64,000 nucleotides of DNA from Ixodes scapularis (lineage: Eukaryota; Arthropoda; Arachnida; Ixodida; Ixodidae): positions 12,120,018 to 12,184,017 of the forward strand of contig NW_024609836.1 of the NCBI RefSeq assembly GCF_016920785.2, written 5' to 3'. Under the pieces are notes generated by a model that had not been told where the DNA came from, searched no databases, and saw nothing but the letters and a program-made list of their open reading frames with translations. Both the position numbers and the translations under genes were made by a program. Positions 54,593 through 64,000 of this stretch are shown here, one piece after another. How positions within the stretch are numbered: position 1 is the stretch's first letter; each line of letters begins with the position of its first letter.

Positions 54593-55725
54593 GAACACCT
54601 TCAGACAGACAGGAGTATTTGCATTACCACAGCTCTCACCCGCGGCACTGTAAGAATGACATCCCATACGGACAAGCTCACCGATTTATACGCATCTGCT
54701 CAAACGAAAGCGACTTTAATTCCAGTGCCGATCAGCTGAGGGATGTTCTGGACTAGCAGAAGTATCCGAAGGGCATTGTTGATGATGCTATCAACAGGGC
54801 GGCGGCACTGGACCGTAACAAACTTTTATCCGATCGCGCGAAGATCAGGAATGACCGCCCGCCCACCAATCTGGTCCTAACGTGCGACGCCAACATTCCG
54901 AACCCGAACAAAATTTTGAAGAGACATTTTAACATAATTGAACAAAGCCCCCGACTAAGCCAGGCTATTACCTCGCCTCCCCGCGTTAGCTACAGGCGCT
55001 CAAAAAGCTTAAAAGACACACTGGTAAACTCCCGAGTATCTGCCCCCGCAAATTCCTTCTGCGGGCCATGCCTAAAATCAGGCTGCAAGGTGTGTGACCA
55101 TATTGTTTCCACTGATATGGCAAGAAGCTCAAAATCAAACTTCAGTTTGAAGATGCGCGGGCGCCTTACTTGCGACTCAGCGAACGTAATTTACTTGCTC
55201 CATTGCATCGTATGCGGAATGCAGTACGTGGGACAGATGGAAACAGCATTTAGACTTCGATTTAACAATCCCAAGTCGCACATCAACTCTCTCCCTGGTT
55301 TGCCACTATCCAAACACATGAGGCTGAAACATCACTCGTTCGAGAAAGTAACAGAGACCATTCTCGAGACCGGCTTTAAATCAAACTACGAACGCGAGCA
55401 AAGGGAGTCGTATCTCATCCACAAATTTGACTCACACAGGAATGGTATCAATAGAAGCCGGGCCACACTTAGCGTGATTGATGTCTTGGATCCTGCTGTC
55501 CCCTAAAATAATTCCATCATTCTCTTCTCTTTTTTTTTTTATTATTGTTTGGTGGTTGTTTTTGTGGCTTTATCCGCAAACCTGATTTTAACGACTCCTT
55601 GCAGTTGCGCCTGGGGGAACTGGCGCTTCCGGGGACTCACCTGGTTGAGTCCCGCGACAATTTGAACACCTCGTTCCCCCCCCCCCCCCCCCCAACCCGA
55701 CCTTTTTCATTTTGTGTGCGTGTAT

Positions 55726-55895
55726 ACATTGTTGTGCCTGTTTGCCTCCTTCCTCCATTTTTTTTTTCTTTTTGCAACGATCGGAGGTTACTAGAGTGCT
55801 TTCCTCATTTGCTCTCATACTGATGAAGACCCGTCTCGGGTCGAAACGTCTAAGTAAAAGAGTGAAGTTTTTGAAGTGGCTCTTTATTCTCTCTT

Positions 55896-55930
<35 letters not shown>
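55726..55930. repeat. Right inverted terminal repeat of PLE B with the best-preserved hammerhead-like motif
   Basis: Plus strand around 55820: CTGATGAAGACCCGTCTCGG then GTCGAAACGTC. Stem GACCCG/CGGGTC with loop TCT. Followed by TAAGTAAAAGAG and CT/TA microsatellites. Confidence 0.75.
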
Positions 55931-56600
55931 GTATATTTATTTATTTATTTATTTAGAACAACGCGGATATGTCAACCTGGTACGGTGTCTGTTTAACAGC
56001 CAAGCAAATATCGCGACTTTCCCCCTCGCTTCCTTCGCTTTTCGACAGTGTTGTGCCCGTTACCGAAAAAAAGTAACGAAATAGCGTTACTCGTTAGTTT
56101 GGTAAAAAGTAACGCGTTATTGAGCTACATTACTCTTTTACAAACGTAACGATATACCGTAACCGTTACTTTTTCAAAAATAACGAACGTTACTTTTACG
56201 TTACTTTTCTGTTCGAGTACATATGTTTGGCAGAGATGTATGATAAGCCTCCTTAACAAGCTTGGATAAAGATAAAAATTTACAGAGTGGTTCCATAGAG
56301 TTTTGATGCGCGAAGCAGCTTAATTTTCGGCATGCAGATTAGGCATTGAATCTGTATATTACCTGCTTCTGTCTCCTATAGTTGATACATTTTATTCAGA
56401 CCTGCTGGCCATGGCGACGGACTTTCGTTATTCATGCCCATCTCACGCGCAGAATTAGTCGGAGATGTTAGTCAATCGGCTTTTATAAACTACAGCATGC
56501 GAACGAGGACTGCTGGAACACAACCAGCCAACCAACAACCCTCATCTGTACGCCGCTTTTAGTAACAGTCCGGTTCATACTATTACCCGAGACTGATTTA

Positions 56601-56784
56601 TACCCGTGCCACACGGGCAACTCGAATGCCATTTACCACGAATGACATTTGTGTGGTCGGCGAATCAGCTCGCAATCTGCCGAGCGTAGAATGCGCTACG
56701 CCCGGAGTGTCGCGCGCTGATTGGCCGTCCGCTCAAAATTCATTCGTTATAAATGGCATTCGAGTTGCCCGTGTGGCACGGGTA
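56601..56784. mobile_element. 184-bp palindromic MITE
   Basis: Inverted ends TACCCGTGCCACACGGGCAA and TTGCCCGTGTGGCACGGGTA, continuing into CTCGAATGCCATTTA and its partner. Arms of about 45 bp. Inserted in the hAT-type element. Confidence 0.75.
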
Positions 56785-57131
56785 TTACTTCACTATCTGG
56801 AACAGGACACCGGTTACCAGCACACTGGCTATAATCACTTGCTGCCTCTTACCAGCAGTAGCTCTTAGGTTTTCTGTGAAAAAAAAAAAAAAAAGTTTTC
56901 GTGTTTGTAAGCTTTCTTTCCAGGTTTAAAACTTTTTTCATTTTGTTTTATCATGACCTTAGGGAATTAAAGACTAATGAAGCAAAAAATTCTTCTGTGT
57001 ACAAAAGTGGGTCAGAAACTTTCAGGCAGCCAGGGGGAAGCGAGGGTAAAAATATTCCACAAAGGGTGTTTTTTTTTTTTTTAAACTAGAGAAATGTGCT
57101 AATCGCTTCGGCCTCTAGTTGTCCACTGTTG

Positions 57132-57933
57132 TTAAAAGGCAACTCCGCTCGATTTCGGAAATTTTGAGATAGTGGGTGATATAAACGTGAAAAGTACTTC
57201 AAAACAACCTTAAACCGTTTGTCTCATTGAAAGCAAAATATTTTTCGTGCGATTTGTTATCTACCATAATCGCAAACCGAAACTGAAACTTCGGCACAGC
57301 CGGGCAACATTGTACCCTCAACGTCAGTTGCATGCGCACCCACGTGGAATACAATGGGTCACGTGATCTACCAGTGGTAGCCCAGAAAAGACACGAATGC
57401 GAGGGGAAGGACGAGGAGGGAGGAGGGAGGGCGGACCTAGCCGCGGCGGCGAAGAGGCAACGCATCCAGCGACGAAGCAGGCTATGTAGGCGGCAACCCA
57501 GGCGGTTAGTCTGTTGGCATCGGTGGCACGTATGTCAGCGAAAGTCATCCCATCATACAACTCTCTCTCCCTCTTTTGTTTCTGTTGTTCTCGTTCATTT
57601 TTTTTCTTCGTCTGCCTCGCCTCTTTGCTTGCTCAGACGAGGAGCGCATCCGTAGCACCACCTGGAAAGCTCTCCCTGGAAAAGAAAATACCAAAAAAAA
57701 AACTGCGTATGCAACAGACGTCAGCCACAGCGGAAATACAACGTTGGCTGCGCCGCACGTCGCCCGCTAAATTAGCGGAGTTTGGTGACTTCGCGCATCT
57801 CAGTTTTTGTCGGCCGGTTTAGCGATCTTTTAGGTAGTATTACGTTATAATATTTGACGTTCGGCCTCTCTAGATGGTGCTAAAGAGAGTCGCAGTGTTT
57901 GCTAACCGAGAATAAAGCGGAGTTTCCCTTTAA
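57132..57933. mobile_element. TTAA-flanked MITE, abutting the next element
   Basis: Element 57136-57929 between TTAA at 57132-57135 and 57930-57933. Inverted ends AAGGCAACTCCGCT and the complement of AGCGGAGTTTCCCT. The interior is GC-rich with frames lacking recognised domains. Confidence 0.65.
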
Positions 57934-59716
57934 AGGGGTACGGAAACGAAATTTTAGCGCCGATCTTTGTGCATAAATATGGGCTAGGGACAGGCACCAC
58001 CTCGGAAATGTCAATATCGCGCTGTGAAACACAGGAGAACTAATTTTAAACTTAATTAAACGATTTCAAATTCGCATCTGGTGGATGGTGGGAAGTTCTC
58101 GTGACATCACCTGTGGCATAGGAGCAGCGCCGTTCTGCGGCAATACGGCGTGCCGGCAGAATTAGCCTAGGCCTGAACGCGTTTGCAAAGCCTTGGCGGA
58201 GTCAGCCAAAGCGTAGTTGGCCACAGTGAGCTCGTTCTCGTTGCGGCTCTTTGCACGACACGACCCGAGCGTGCTTCTGGCACGGCCGGTGTTAGTTGCT
58301 GCGAGTTGCGAGCCGACGTTAAAAAAGATGTTTGGACTATACGAGAGTGTCAGCAAGAGCCACGCAAATACCTGTTCAAACTCGGAGCGGACACGCGCTG
58401 GAATCGAAGTGCTGGATTCGCTCTGGAATCGAAGTGCTGGATTCGCTCTGTTAGACCGCGTTTTGGTAAGCGCTTCTGGACCGATCTTTTACGATTGCAA
58501 CTCGATACTGACATGACACTCGGCAAAGAAAGGTTGGACCGACAATCGCGTAGCTCCCACGAACTGCTATAGCTCGACAGTGACCTAGCGTCGTGTCAGA
58601 ATAAAAATGGCATACTAATAACGAAGTATACGTACCGTGTTGCAAAGGTAATCCGTATGGCGTTTATTTGAGCTCTATATCACACAAAACAAGGGATAGA
58701 ATCAATGAGAGTCTCTTTTCGACGACCGCGTTCGTCACCGCTGTCACGGAAAACAAGGAGATGGAGATGACAAGGGGAAAAGATTTACCTCTGAAACTTA
58801 GTTCAGGGATCAAACTATTCATCCGGGAAGGGTCCACAAGGGTCACGCGGGCATATTCCATACAGCAGGCCAGCCGGTCATGGGCAGACGGTCTTGGCCA
58901 AAGACCGCCGGAGGAACAGTGCGCCGAGTCGGTGTTGCTGCTAGGCCTACTCTAATCTGCCGAGCTCGCTTGGTCGGTAGAATCGTGGGCCGTGGCCGTT
59001 GTAGCTCTTCTCGGGTGTTTGTGGATCCTGCGTTCTTGATCGTCGTGGTCTGTTTCAAGTACTCCTTCCTTTTTTCTTGCTGGTTGAAGTCGGGACGCAC
59101 GAGAAGAGCCGTAGAAAAATAAATGTCCGTTGGTTGTCGCTACCAAGTAACTGAACGACGCTGTCGGCCATGTCGATTTGATCGTAAAAGCTGCGGAGCT
59201 GTCGTAGTATTCTGTCGTAATCTGCGCAAAAGTTACGACGATTTATTTTGAAGAATACGGGTTTTCTCTCAAATGTGTCATACGCACTTTTTCGACTTCA
59301 GTTCGCTTTGAGAATCCGACCTCAGAGCTGGTTTTCTCAGTGGTGCCGTGGTTGCCGACGTGCCGTGGTGCGGCGTGCGTGCAGCCCTTGCACATCCCAA
59401 ACGGCCACGTTGTCACTGGTCGTAAATCGTCGACGCGCCACCAAGTGGCAACGCTCGTAACCACAACATCTACGCCGTAGCCTTTCCCGGCTGGCACAAG
59501 TGACGTCACGAATGCGCCCAATATCCCAAGACGCATCGCGCTCTCCGATGGCTGATTTTTGAGCACGCGCCCAATCGGGCTCCTCAGGGTGAAAAATATA
59601 GCCATCCGTTCAAAATACAAACGCCCGATTATGGATTTACGGATATTATTGATCATATTAAACCTATTTCTGACCATAATAGGTGTATTTTAAGTTTCGC
59701 TTCAGTATACCTTTAG
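57930..59716. mobile_element. TTAA-flanked element with interior related to 12447-14223
   Basis: Element 57934-59712; left TTAA at 57930-57933 is shared with the previous MITE, right copy mutated to TTAG (59713-59716). Ends AGGGGTACGGAAACGAAAT and, on the complement strand, AGGTATACTGAAGCGAAAC. The interior includes a plus frame 58183-58572 with ECQQEPRKYLFKLGAD and LQLDTDMTLGKERLDR, similar in order to the frame around 13010-13220 in the other element. No family recognised. Confidence 0.65.
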
Positions 59717-60070
59717 CGGATGTCTCTCCACGGCTCCCCCCCGCTGTCCACTTCTGCTGCACAAAGCAGGGGGCGGGGGGGAAGAGGAGAGAGGGGAGAA
59801 GGCTGTAACGCAGTCGTTCGTTCAAGCCTTGTGGGTTGTAACACTATGAAAAAAAAAAAAAAAACGGAGGATGAACAGAATTAGCTGGTAGCCGAAGGTT
59901 TTCTTCGCCTTCGAAAAGTGAATTTTTTTTTTTTTTAACTTTATTGTGACGGATGCTGGTTCCGTGCAGCGATGAGCTGGTGCAGGATTTTGAGATAATC
60001 TCGTGCAGGATTTCACCAGTTTTGGTCAAAAGTAACGAGTAACGAGTAACGAAATTTGACAGCCGATACC

Positions 60071-60716
60071 TTAAAGGGATACTTCAACGAAATTTGAAAT
60101 ATTCCCGTCGTGTTCAAAAATAGGTTGAACATGATCCACAATATCTATAAATGACAATCGGACGTTCGTATTTTGATCCTGGTGGCTGTATTTTTCGTTA
60201 TAAACGGCCCACTCTGACAAGCGCTCGGAGAAGTCCCAGCTTAGAGCACGTGACATCCAACGCAATCGTGACGTAGGTCGTCTCAAAACGAGCAAAGCTA
60301 CGGCGAGGCTGACGTCGAGAGGATGGCCTAGTCGTTCCAGCCACCGAAGCGGCTGCTTTTGTACGAATTGTGAGTGACCGGTTAATCTTCTATAATCTTC
60401 TAGGGGGACAATAGCGACTTCTGCGACACACAAAAGGGATTCTCGGGAAGAGGGGAGTTCCACCTGCCCCTCTTCTCTCGTCGTGGCCTGAGACGAGACA
60501 ACCTCCGTCACTAGCTGTCAAGGTTCCTAGACGAGCATTACAAACGAGGCGTTAGCGACATCCACCAGGTGCTCTTTGCTAATCGTTTGATTTGTTTTAA
60601 AATTCTTTTTCGAGACTTTTTTAACAAGATATTGGTATGTTCCATGTGATATGGCTCTTTTGAACACATATAGACCAAAAAATGAGCGCCGAAATTTCGT
60701 TGTTGTATCCCTTTAA
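60071..60716. mobile_element. TTAA-flanked MITE, same family as 121-790
   Basis: Element 60075-60712, TTAA at 60071-60074 and 60713-60716. Ends AGGGATACTTCAACGAAATT and the complement of AATTTCGTTGTTGTATCCCT. Shares long stretches with 121-790, such as TTTTTCGTTATAAAC and CAAGCGCTCGGAGA. Lies within the hAT-type element. Confidence 0.8.
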
Positions 60717-61639
60717 AAAAGTAACGGAAATACCTTACTCGTTAGTCATTCAGAATACTAACGAGTACGTTACTGCGTTAGCGAAATTTAAAACGCGTTA
60801 CCAGTAACGTCGTTACTAGTAACGCGTTACCTCCAACGCTGCTTTTCGATGACCTCAGTGCTCGTCAGCCTTGACGCCACGCGCCACTTGCCAGTGCTGT
60901 TCATCTGTTTTGTCGGACACCCGTATGTCCTTGGTCGTGTTCCAAAATTTACTCGATTTTACTCAAGGGTAAGAGTTTTGTACCTTTGCGTTCGGAAGCC
61001 TACCCGTGTACAGCGTCGCTCTATTTGTGTTATCACGTGACACGACACGCCGGAGTAACGCGGATCTATTTGGGCTATTAGGGTAACACAGCCTTTCCCT
61101 TGCCCGTTTTCGGGACTTGAAGAGCAGCGAAGGTCTTGAGCGATTGACCTACAGCTAACAGAGCCTGTGAGTAGCTTTCCGGACCCACATGATGAGCATG
61201 GTTGAGGCACCCGTGAAGGACACGAGCACACTTTTACACCCCCCCCCCCCCCCACCTCCTTTTACCCCTGCAAAAAAAAACAAGAAATGGACGGGGGCCA
61301 AAATTTGGCGGGCGCCGTAGCAGACGACGCGGTTGTCTCTAACCAGAGGAGAGGAGGCGCGCACGCACAAGGAGGTTCCCCAATCTCCTTTAATCCCCTC
61401 CCCAATTCATAATCCTCTCACAGCCTAACCTCCGAAGATCTGTTCAGGAATTTTTTGTTTGTTGTTTGTTCTCACGTGTTGCACGAGGTTCCTCTTTCGA
61501 GAGAGAGAAAAAAAAAAAGCTTTATTATGGCCCGCCATGTCCAGCTGCAAAGGAGTCCGAGTGCAACGCACTGAGTATTCACTTTGAAGCCTCTGCAACA
61601 AAGCGGAATGGCGTGTATCTTGGCTTGCCTTGCGATACT

Positions 61640-61737
61640 GGAGACAGGTGAAGGGAAGAAACTCTCTGTCAAGCGGTACGGACGAGGAACTCCTGACGGC
61701 TTTGGCAGCACTGACAACTATCAGCGAAAACACCTTG
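61640..61737 (+). CDS. Exon-like segment with GTAAGT donor (copy B)
   Basis: Same boundaries as 14770-14876: GAGACAG acceptor-like site, then VKGRNSLSSGTDEELLTALA and ALTTISENTL before GTAAGTGC. Here the frame is uninterrupted. A second frame (KKLSVKRYGRGTPDGFGSTD) is also open. Family unknown. Confidence 0.3.
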
Positions 61738-61830
61738 GTAAGTGCTTCTTTTCTTTTTTTTTTATCTTTATGGTTTGCTTTAATGTGTGAAGTTGCGTTG
61801 TTAATAGACAGGTTTGGGGAACCGTCTTTC

Positions 61831-62834
61831 TAATGGTGAATTCCACTCGTAGATCTGGAGCGCTTTCCAAAATCCGCGAGGGAGGCAAAATTCCGCTCCG
61901 TGGGACCCGCTCCGAATCGACGAGGGGAAGATAAACTTGCATTTTTGGAGCGAACTCCCCCTTCCCCCTCCGCCGTACAAAATGGCCGCTGCTCGAACTT
62001 GACCCGGCTAATCTTTCCGACGACCAGTGACGACTGTCACTGCTTAGCTGCAGAAGTAACACGCGACACAGACCGGGCGAAATTATACGTACCACGGCGC
62101 CCATGTCACAAATCACGAATACGTCCGCGTTCGGCACCGTCACATACCTTTCGGCCGCCTCGAAGCGGCGGGGCACGGACAGCGATTGCCAGCGGTGGAG
62201 TTCAGATTTTTAGTACGACTTTAATAAACACAGAGATAACAAACCATCACTTGCGCGGTCGTTGCCTAACCACTTCTTGCTTTATTTCACGGGAAAACGC
62301 CGACGGAATGCAGGGCAAAAAGGTAAACAATCACTGGCTGCAGAATGAATAGGCCTAACCTTACGTCTGCCTCCGGCTTTTCTGTCGTTCCTTTTCTCGT
62401 TCTTCCTCTCACGATCACAGAGTCAGCGCTAACGATTTGTTACGCTCCACATTCCCGGCTTTTTATCCCTGATCTACGCGAAGTAGAAGCGTTCGAGCCG
62501 TCACAATCCAGAGTAAGCAACCGACGCACCCGAACAGGTCCAACCCCACGACCCGACCGATACCGACCGGCCCGCCGATCTCTCCAACCTCGCCGCGCAT
62601 CCGCACCGCCGATTTAGACGGAAATCACGTGGGCCGCTCTGTCTACTTCCAGAGAGATCTGTGAAACCCCGCAGAGCGAGTTCGGCGGAGTTTGGGGCGC
62701 TCCGTGGAGCGGGCGCTGCCAGAGATCTACGAGCGGAAGATGACCAACTTGAGCCAGATCTGCGAGCGGAATATGCGCGCTCCAAATGGAGCGCTTTTGG
62801 AGCGCTCGAGATCTGCGAGCGGAATTCACCATAA
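61831..62834. mobile_element. 998-bp TAA-flanked element (Harbinger-like target) in copy B
   Basis: Element 61834-62831, TAA on both sides, empty site TTTCTAAGATTGC in copy A at 14964-14976. Inverted ends TGGTGAATTCCACTCGTAGA and the complement of TCTGCGAGCGGAATTCACCA. A subterminal GGAGCGCTTT/AAAGCGCTCC motif is repeated. Three-base TWA duplications are usual for PIF/Harbinger. No transposase seen. Confidence 0.75.
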
Positions 62835-62982
62835 AAGATTGCTAAAGAGGTCCGCAACCCGACACTGCATTCTCAAACCGGTTGGTAGACTCGGGAAACC
62901 GTCAAACGTGTACGAAACATCCCCCAGTTCGTCGTACTGTGCGAGAGCAAGACCAATCGATGTGCCATCGGTGGGGTCCGGA

Positions 62983-63787
62983 CATTTCGGTGTAGGACGT
63001 TTCGGTGCTGGGCGTCTTGGTCCAGGGCGTTTTGGTGCACCGACGTTTTGGTGCACGGACACTTCGGTGCACGGAATTTTCGGTGCGCGGACGTTTCGAT
63101 GCACGGTCATTCAAAATCGCGTTTTTTTCTTTTTATTTTCTAAAATTATTTTAGCTAGAAATCTTTGTTGTTGTTTTTTTTTTTTCGCACTTTATATATC
63201 TGTAGACTTGGTCATCCATTTACGGTCACTTACTTATATAGGACCAAGTGACTTTGTGAGGCGCAGCTCCATCCTGCAGGAGGGCTGGACACGTTGGACG
63301 TTATGTTTCGTTTGCCTGTGTCTCTTTTCCAACGTACGCACTAGACGCATCACATCGTGTCTACGCGTTGAGTCGATACAGGCGCTCTCGGCGCCTTTTG
63401 TAAAGGTGTGGGCTTTATTATTGGTAACCTGCGTAGCAAAGGCCCCAACAGCAAGAAGCTTGAGATTCTTCAAAATTACCCGAGACATGAGATGCTACTA
63501 GTGTGTACGTTCGAAAAGAAACACCGACAAACGAACCATAACGTTCAACGTCTCCAGTCCTCACGTAGGATGGTACTGCGCCTAGCAAAGTCCCTTAGGT
63601 GGTGTATCAGTAAGCGGCCGTAAATGGATGACCAAGTCCAGAAAATTATAAAGTGCGAAAAAATAAACTTCTAGCTAAAATAGTGCTTAGTACGTTTAGA
63701 AAAAAATAATCAACTCGTGATTTTGATTGGCCATGCACCGAAATGTCCGCGCACCGAAAAGTCCCACACCGAAACGTCCTACACCTC
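62983..63787. mobile_element. Foldback-type element, family 1, copy B
   Basis: Left array 62983-63108 (TTCGGTGCACGGACA-like units), right array 63735-63785 inverted, inner arms inverted as in 15115-15937. Fewer left-hand units than copy A, so array length has changed since the duplication. Confidence 0.7.
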
Positions 63788-64000
63788 ACTTATTCCCTTC
63801 ACTCCTATGCTAAGCATCCGTCAGTCGGTTTTAAGCATCTTGCACTAGGCATGCGCCGAAACAAGTACAAAAAAAAAATCCTATTGGAACAGATTTGGGG
63901 ATTCTGAACATCCGATCCTTCAATTACAAGTCGGGCATCGGACTCCTGCGCCTTGCGGTTTCTCTATTTCATCATAACATGGTTTATAAATTATGTACAG
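63788..64000. other. Shared 3' end of copy B, empty hAT site
   Basis: Matches 15938-16131 of copy A (TGCTAAGCATCCGTCAGTCG). The last bases, CATGGTTTATAAATTATGTACAG, stand where copy A has the 8.9 kb hAT insertion. No gene. Confidence 0.7.

Larger units (their letters stand above)
48850..55506 (+). pseudogene. Penelope-like reverse transcriptase and GIY-YIG (copy B), interrupted by insertions
   Basis: The N-terminal part has LSFCPTTGYYDEFSLLRDLD (49011-49472). RT blocks: LVTLDVSSLYTNIPHDDGI, SGTAMGTKMAPNYANIFMG and (with a stop, YRR then TAA instead of YRRYIDD) the catalytic motif near 50765. After the 3.65 kb insertion the frame resumes, has a TAG at about 54753 (LD*QKYPKG), then an uninterrupted 54916-55506: SFCGPCLKSGCKVCDHI, VIYLLHCIVCGMQYVGQMET, RLRFNNPKSHI, ending DVLDPAVP. 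Inactive. Confidence 0.9.
47743..55930 (+). mobile_element. Penelope-like element B, split by two TA-flanked insertions
   Basis: Inverted terminal repeats at 47753-47909 and 55726-55891, TA repeat outside on the right (55907-55930). Contents in order: SGNH-like frame, PLE N-terminal region, reverse transcriptase, GIY-YIG. Insertions at 49989-50395 and 50941-54590 both target TA. Sequence is closely related to PLE A. Confidence 0.85.
56038..60849. mobile_element. hAT-type element with exact 8-bp duplication, carrying nested elements
   Basis: Element 56046-60841. The target duplication CTTTTCGA is exact (56038-56045 and 60842-60849). Ends CAGTGTTGTGCCCGTTAC and, on the complement strand, CAGCGTTGGAGGTAACGC. 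Subterminal GTAACG repeats at both sides. No transposase seen, so it is non-autonomous. It contains a MITE at 56601-56784 and TTAA-flanked elements at 57136-57929, 57934-59712 and 60075-60712. Confidence 0.85.
47162..64000. repeat. Copy B of the duplicated segment, runs to the window end
   Basis: Collinear with 4569-16139 once copy-specific insertions (47589-47742, 49989-50395, 50941-54590, 56046-60841, 61834-62831) are set aside. Ends in CATGGTTTATAAATTATGTACAG, which continues into the sequence found after the 8.9 kb hAT of copy A (TTTATGTGCAG at 25057). Confidence 0.8.

Noticed and set aside
57332..57822. Overlapping plus frames in the TTAA-flanked MITE
   Set aside because: GC-rich and pyrimidine-rich composition keeps frames open; no family or conserved start.

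Overview
The window looks like a eukaryotic, probably arthropod, nuclear genome. It has intron-split genes with GT/AG junctions, no operons or ribosome binding sites, and very heavy transposon nesting. The mix of elements (GIY-YIG Penelope-like elements, hAT, mariner, Tigger, Harbinger, TTAA-flanked elements, foldback arrays) and one gene of a SAMD3-like family known to me from ticks and fish suggests a hard tick. The species assignment is inference from general knowledge, not from a search.

Region 1 (1-4568): a minus-strand HARBI1-type (PIF/Harbinger) nuclease pseudogene in at least three exons, with a TTAA-flanked MITE in its last visible intron. A 5'-truncated, frameshifted LINE reverse transcriptase follows, carrying a palindromic minisatellite insertion.

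Regions 2 and 5 (4569-16139 and 47162-64000) are diverged direct copies of the same segment, called copy A and copy B here. Each holds a Penelope-like element (PLE) with long inverted terminal repeats. Inside those repeats is an SGNH-hydrolase-like reading frame, then the PLE reverse transcriptase, then the GIY-YIG endonuclease. Beyond the PLE come a shared non-coding stretch, an exon-like segment with a GTAAGT donor, and a foldback element. Different transposons have since landed in each copy. Copy A has a 4.8 kb ACGTC-rich TIR element and an 8.9 kb hAT. Copy B has two TA-flanked elements, a 4.8 kb hAT with an exact 8-bp duplication, and a 1 kb TAA-flanked element.

Region 3 (16140-28600): a hAT element (transposase remnants on the minus strand) has been bloated by foldback elements whose inverted ends are short tandem repeats. 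One foldback palindrome carries, in both arms, the C-terminal tail of a MULE-type transposase. Downstream are a simple MITE, a THAP-domain remnant and two abutting TTAA-flanked elements that share one TTAA.

Region 4 (28600-47160): the only likely intact host gene, at least ten exons on the plus strand from 30351 to 42256 with compatible splice phases, encoding a SAMD3-like protein of about 453 residues plus a missing N-terminus. Its introns and 3' flank hold Tigger and mariner relics, a mariner-type MITE, other TIR elements and hairpin retroposons. A 46-bp satellite and an unrecognised stretch follow. No tRNA, rRNA or CRISPR was seen.
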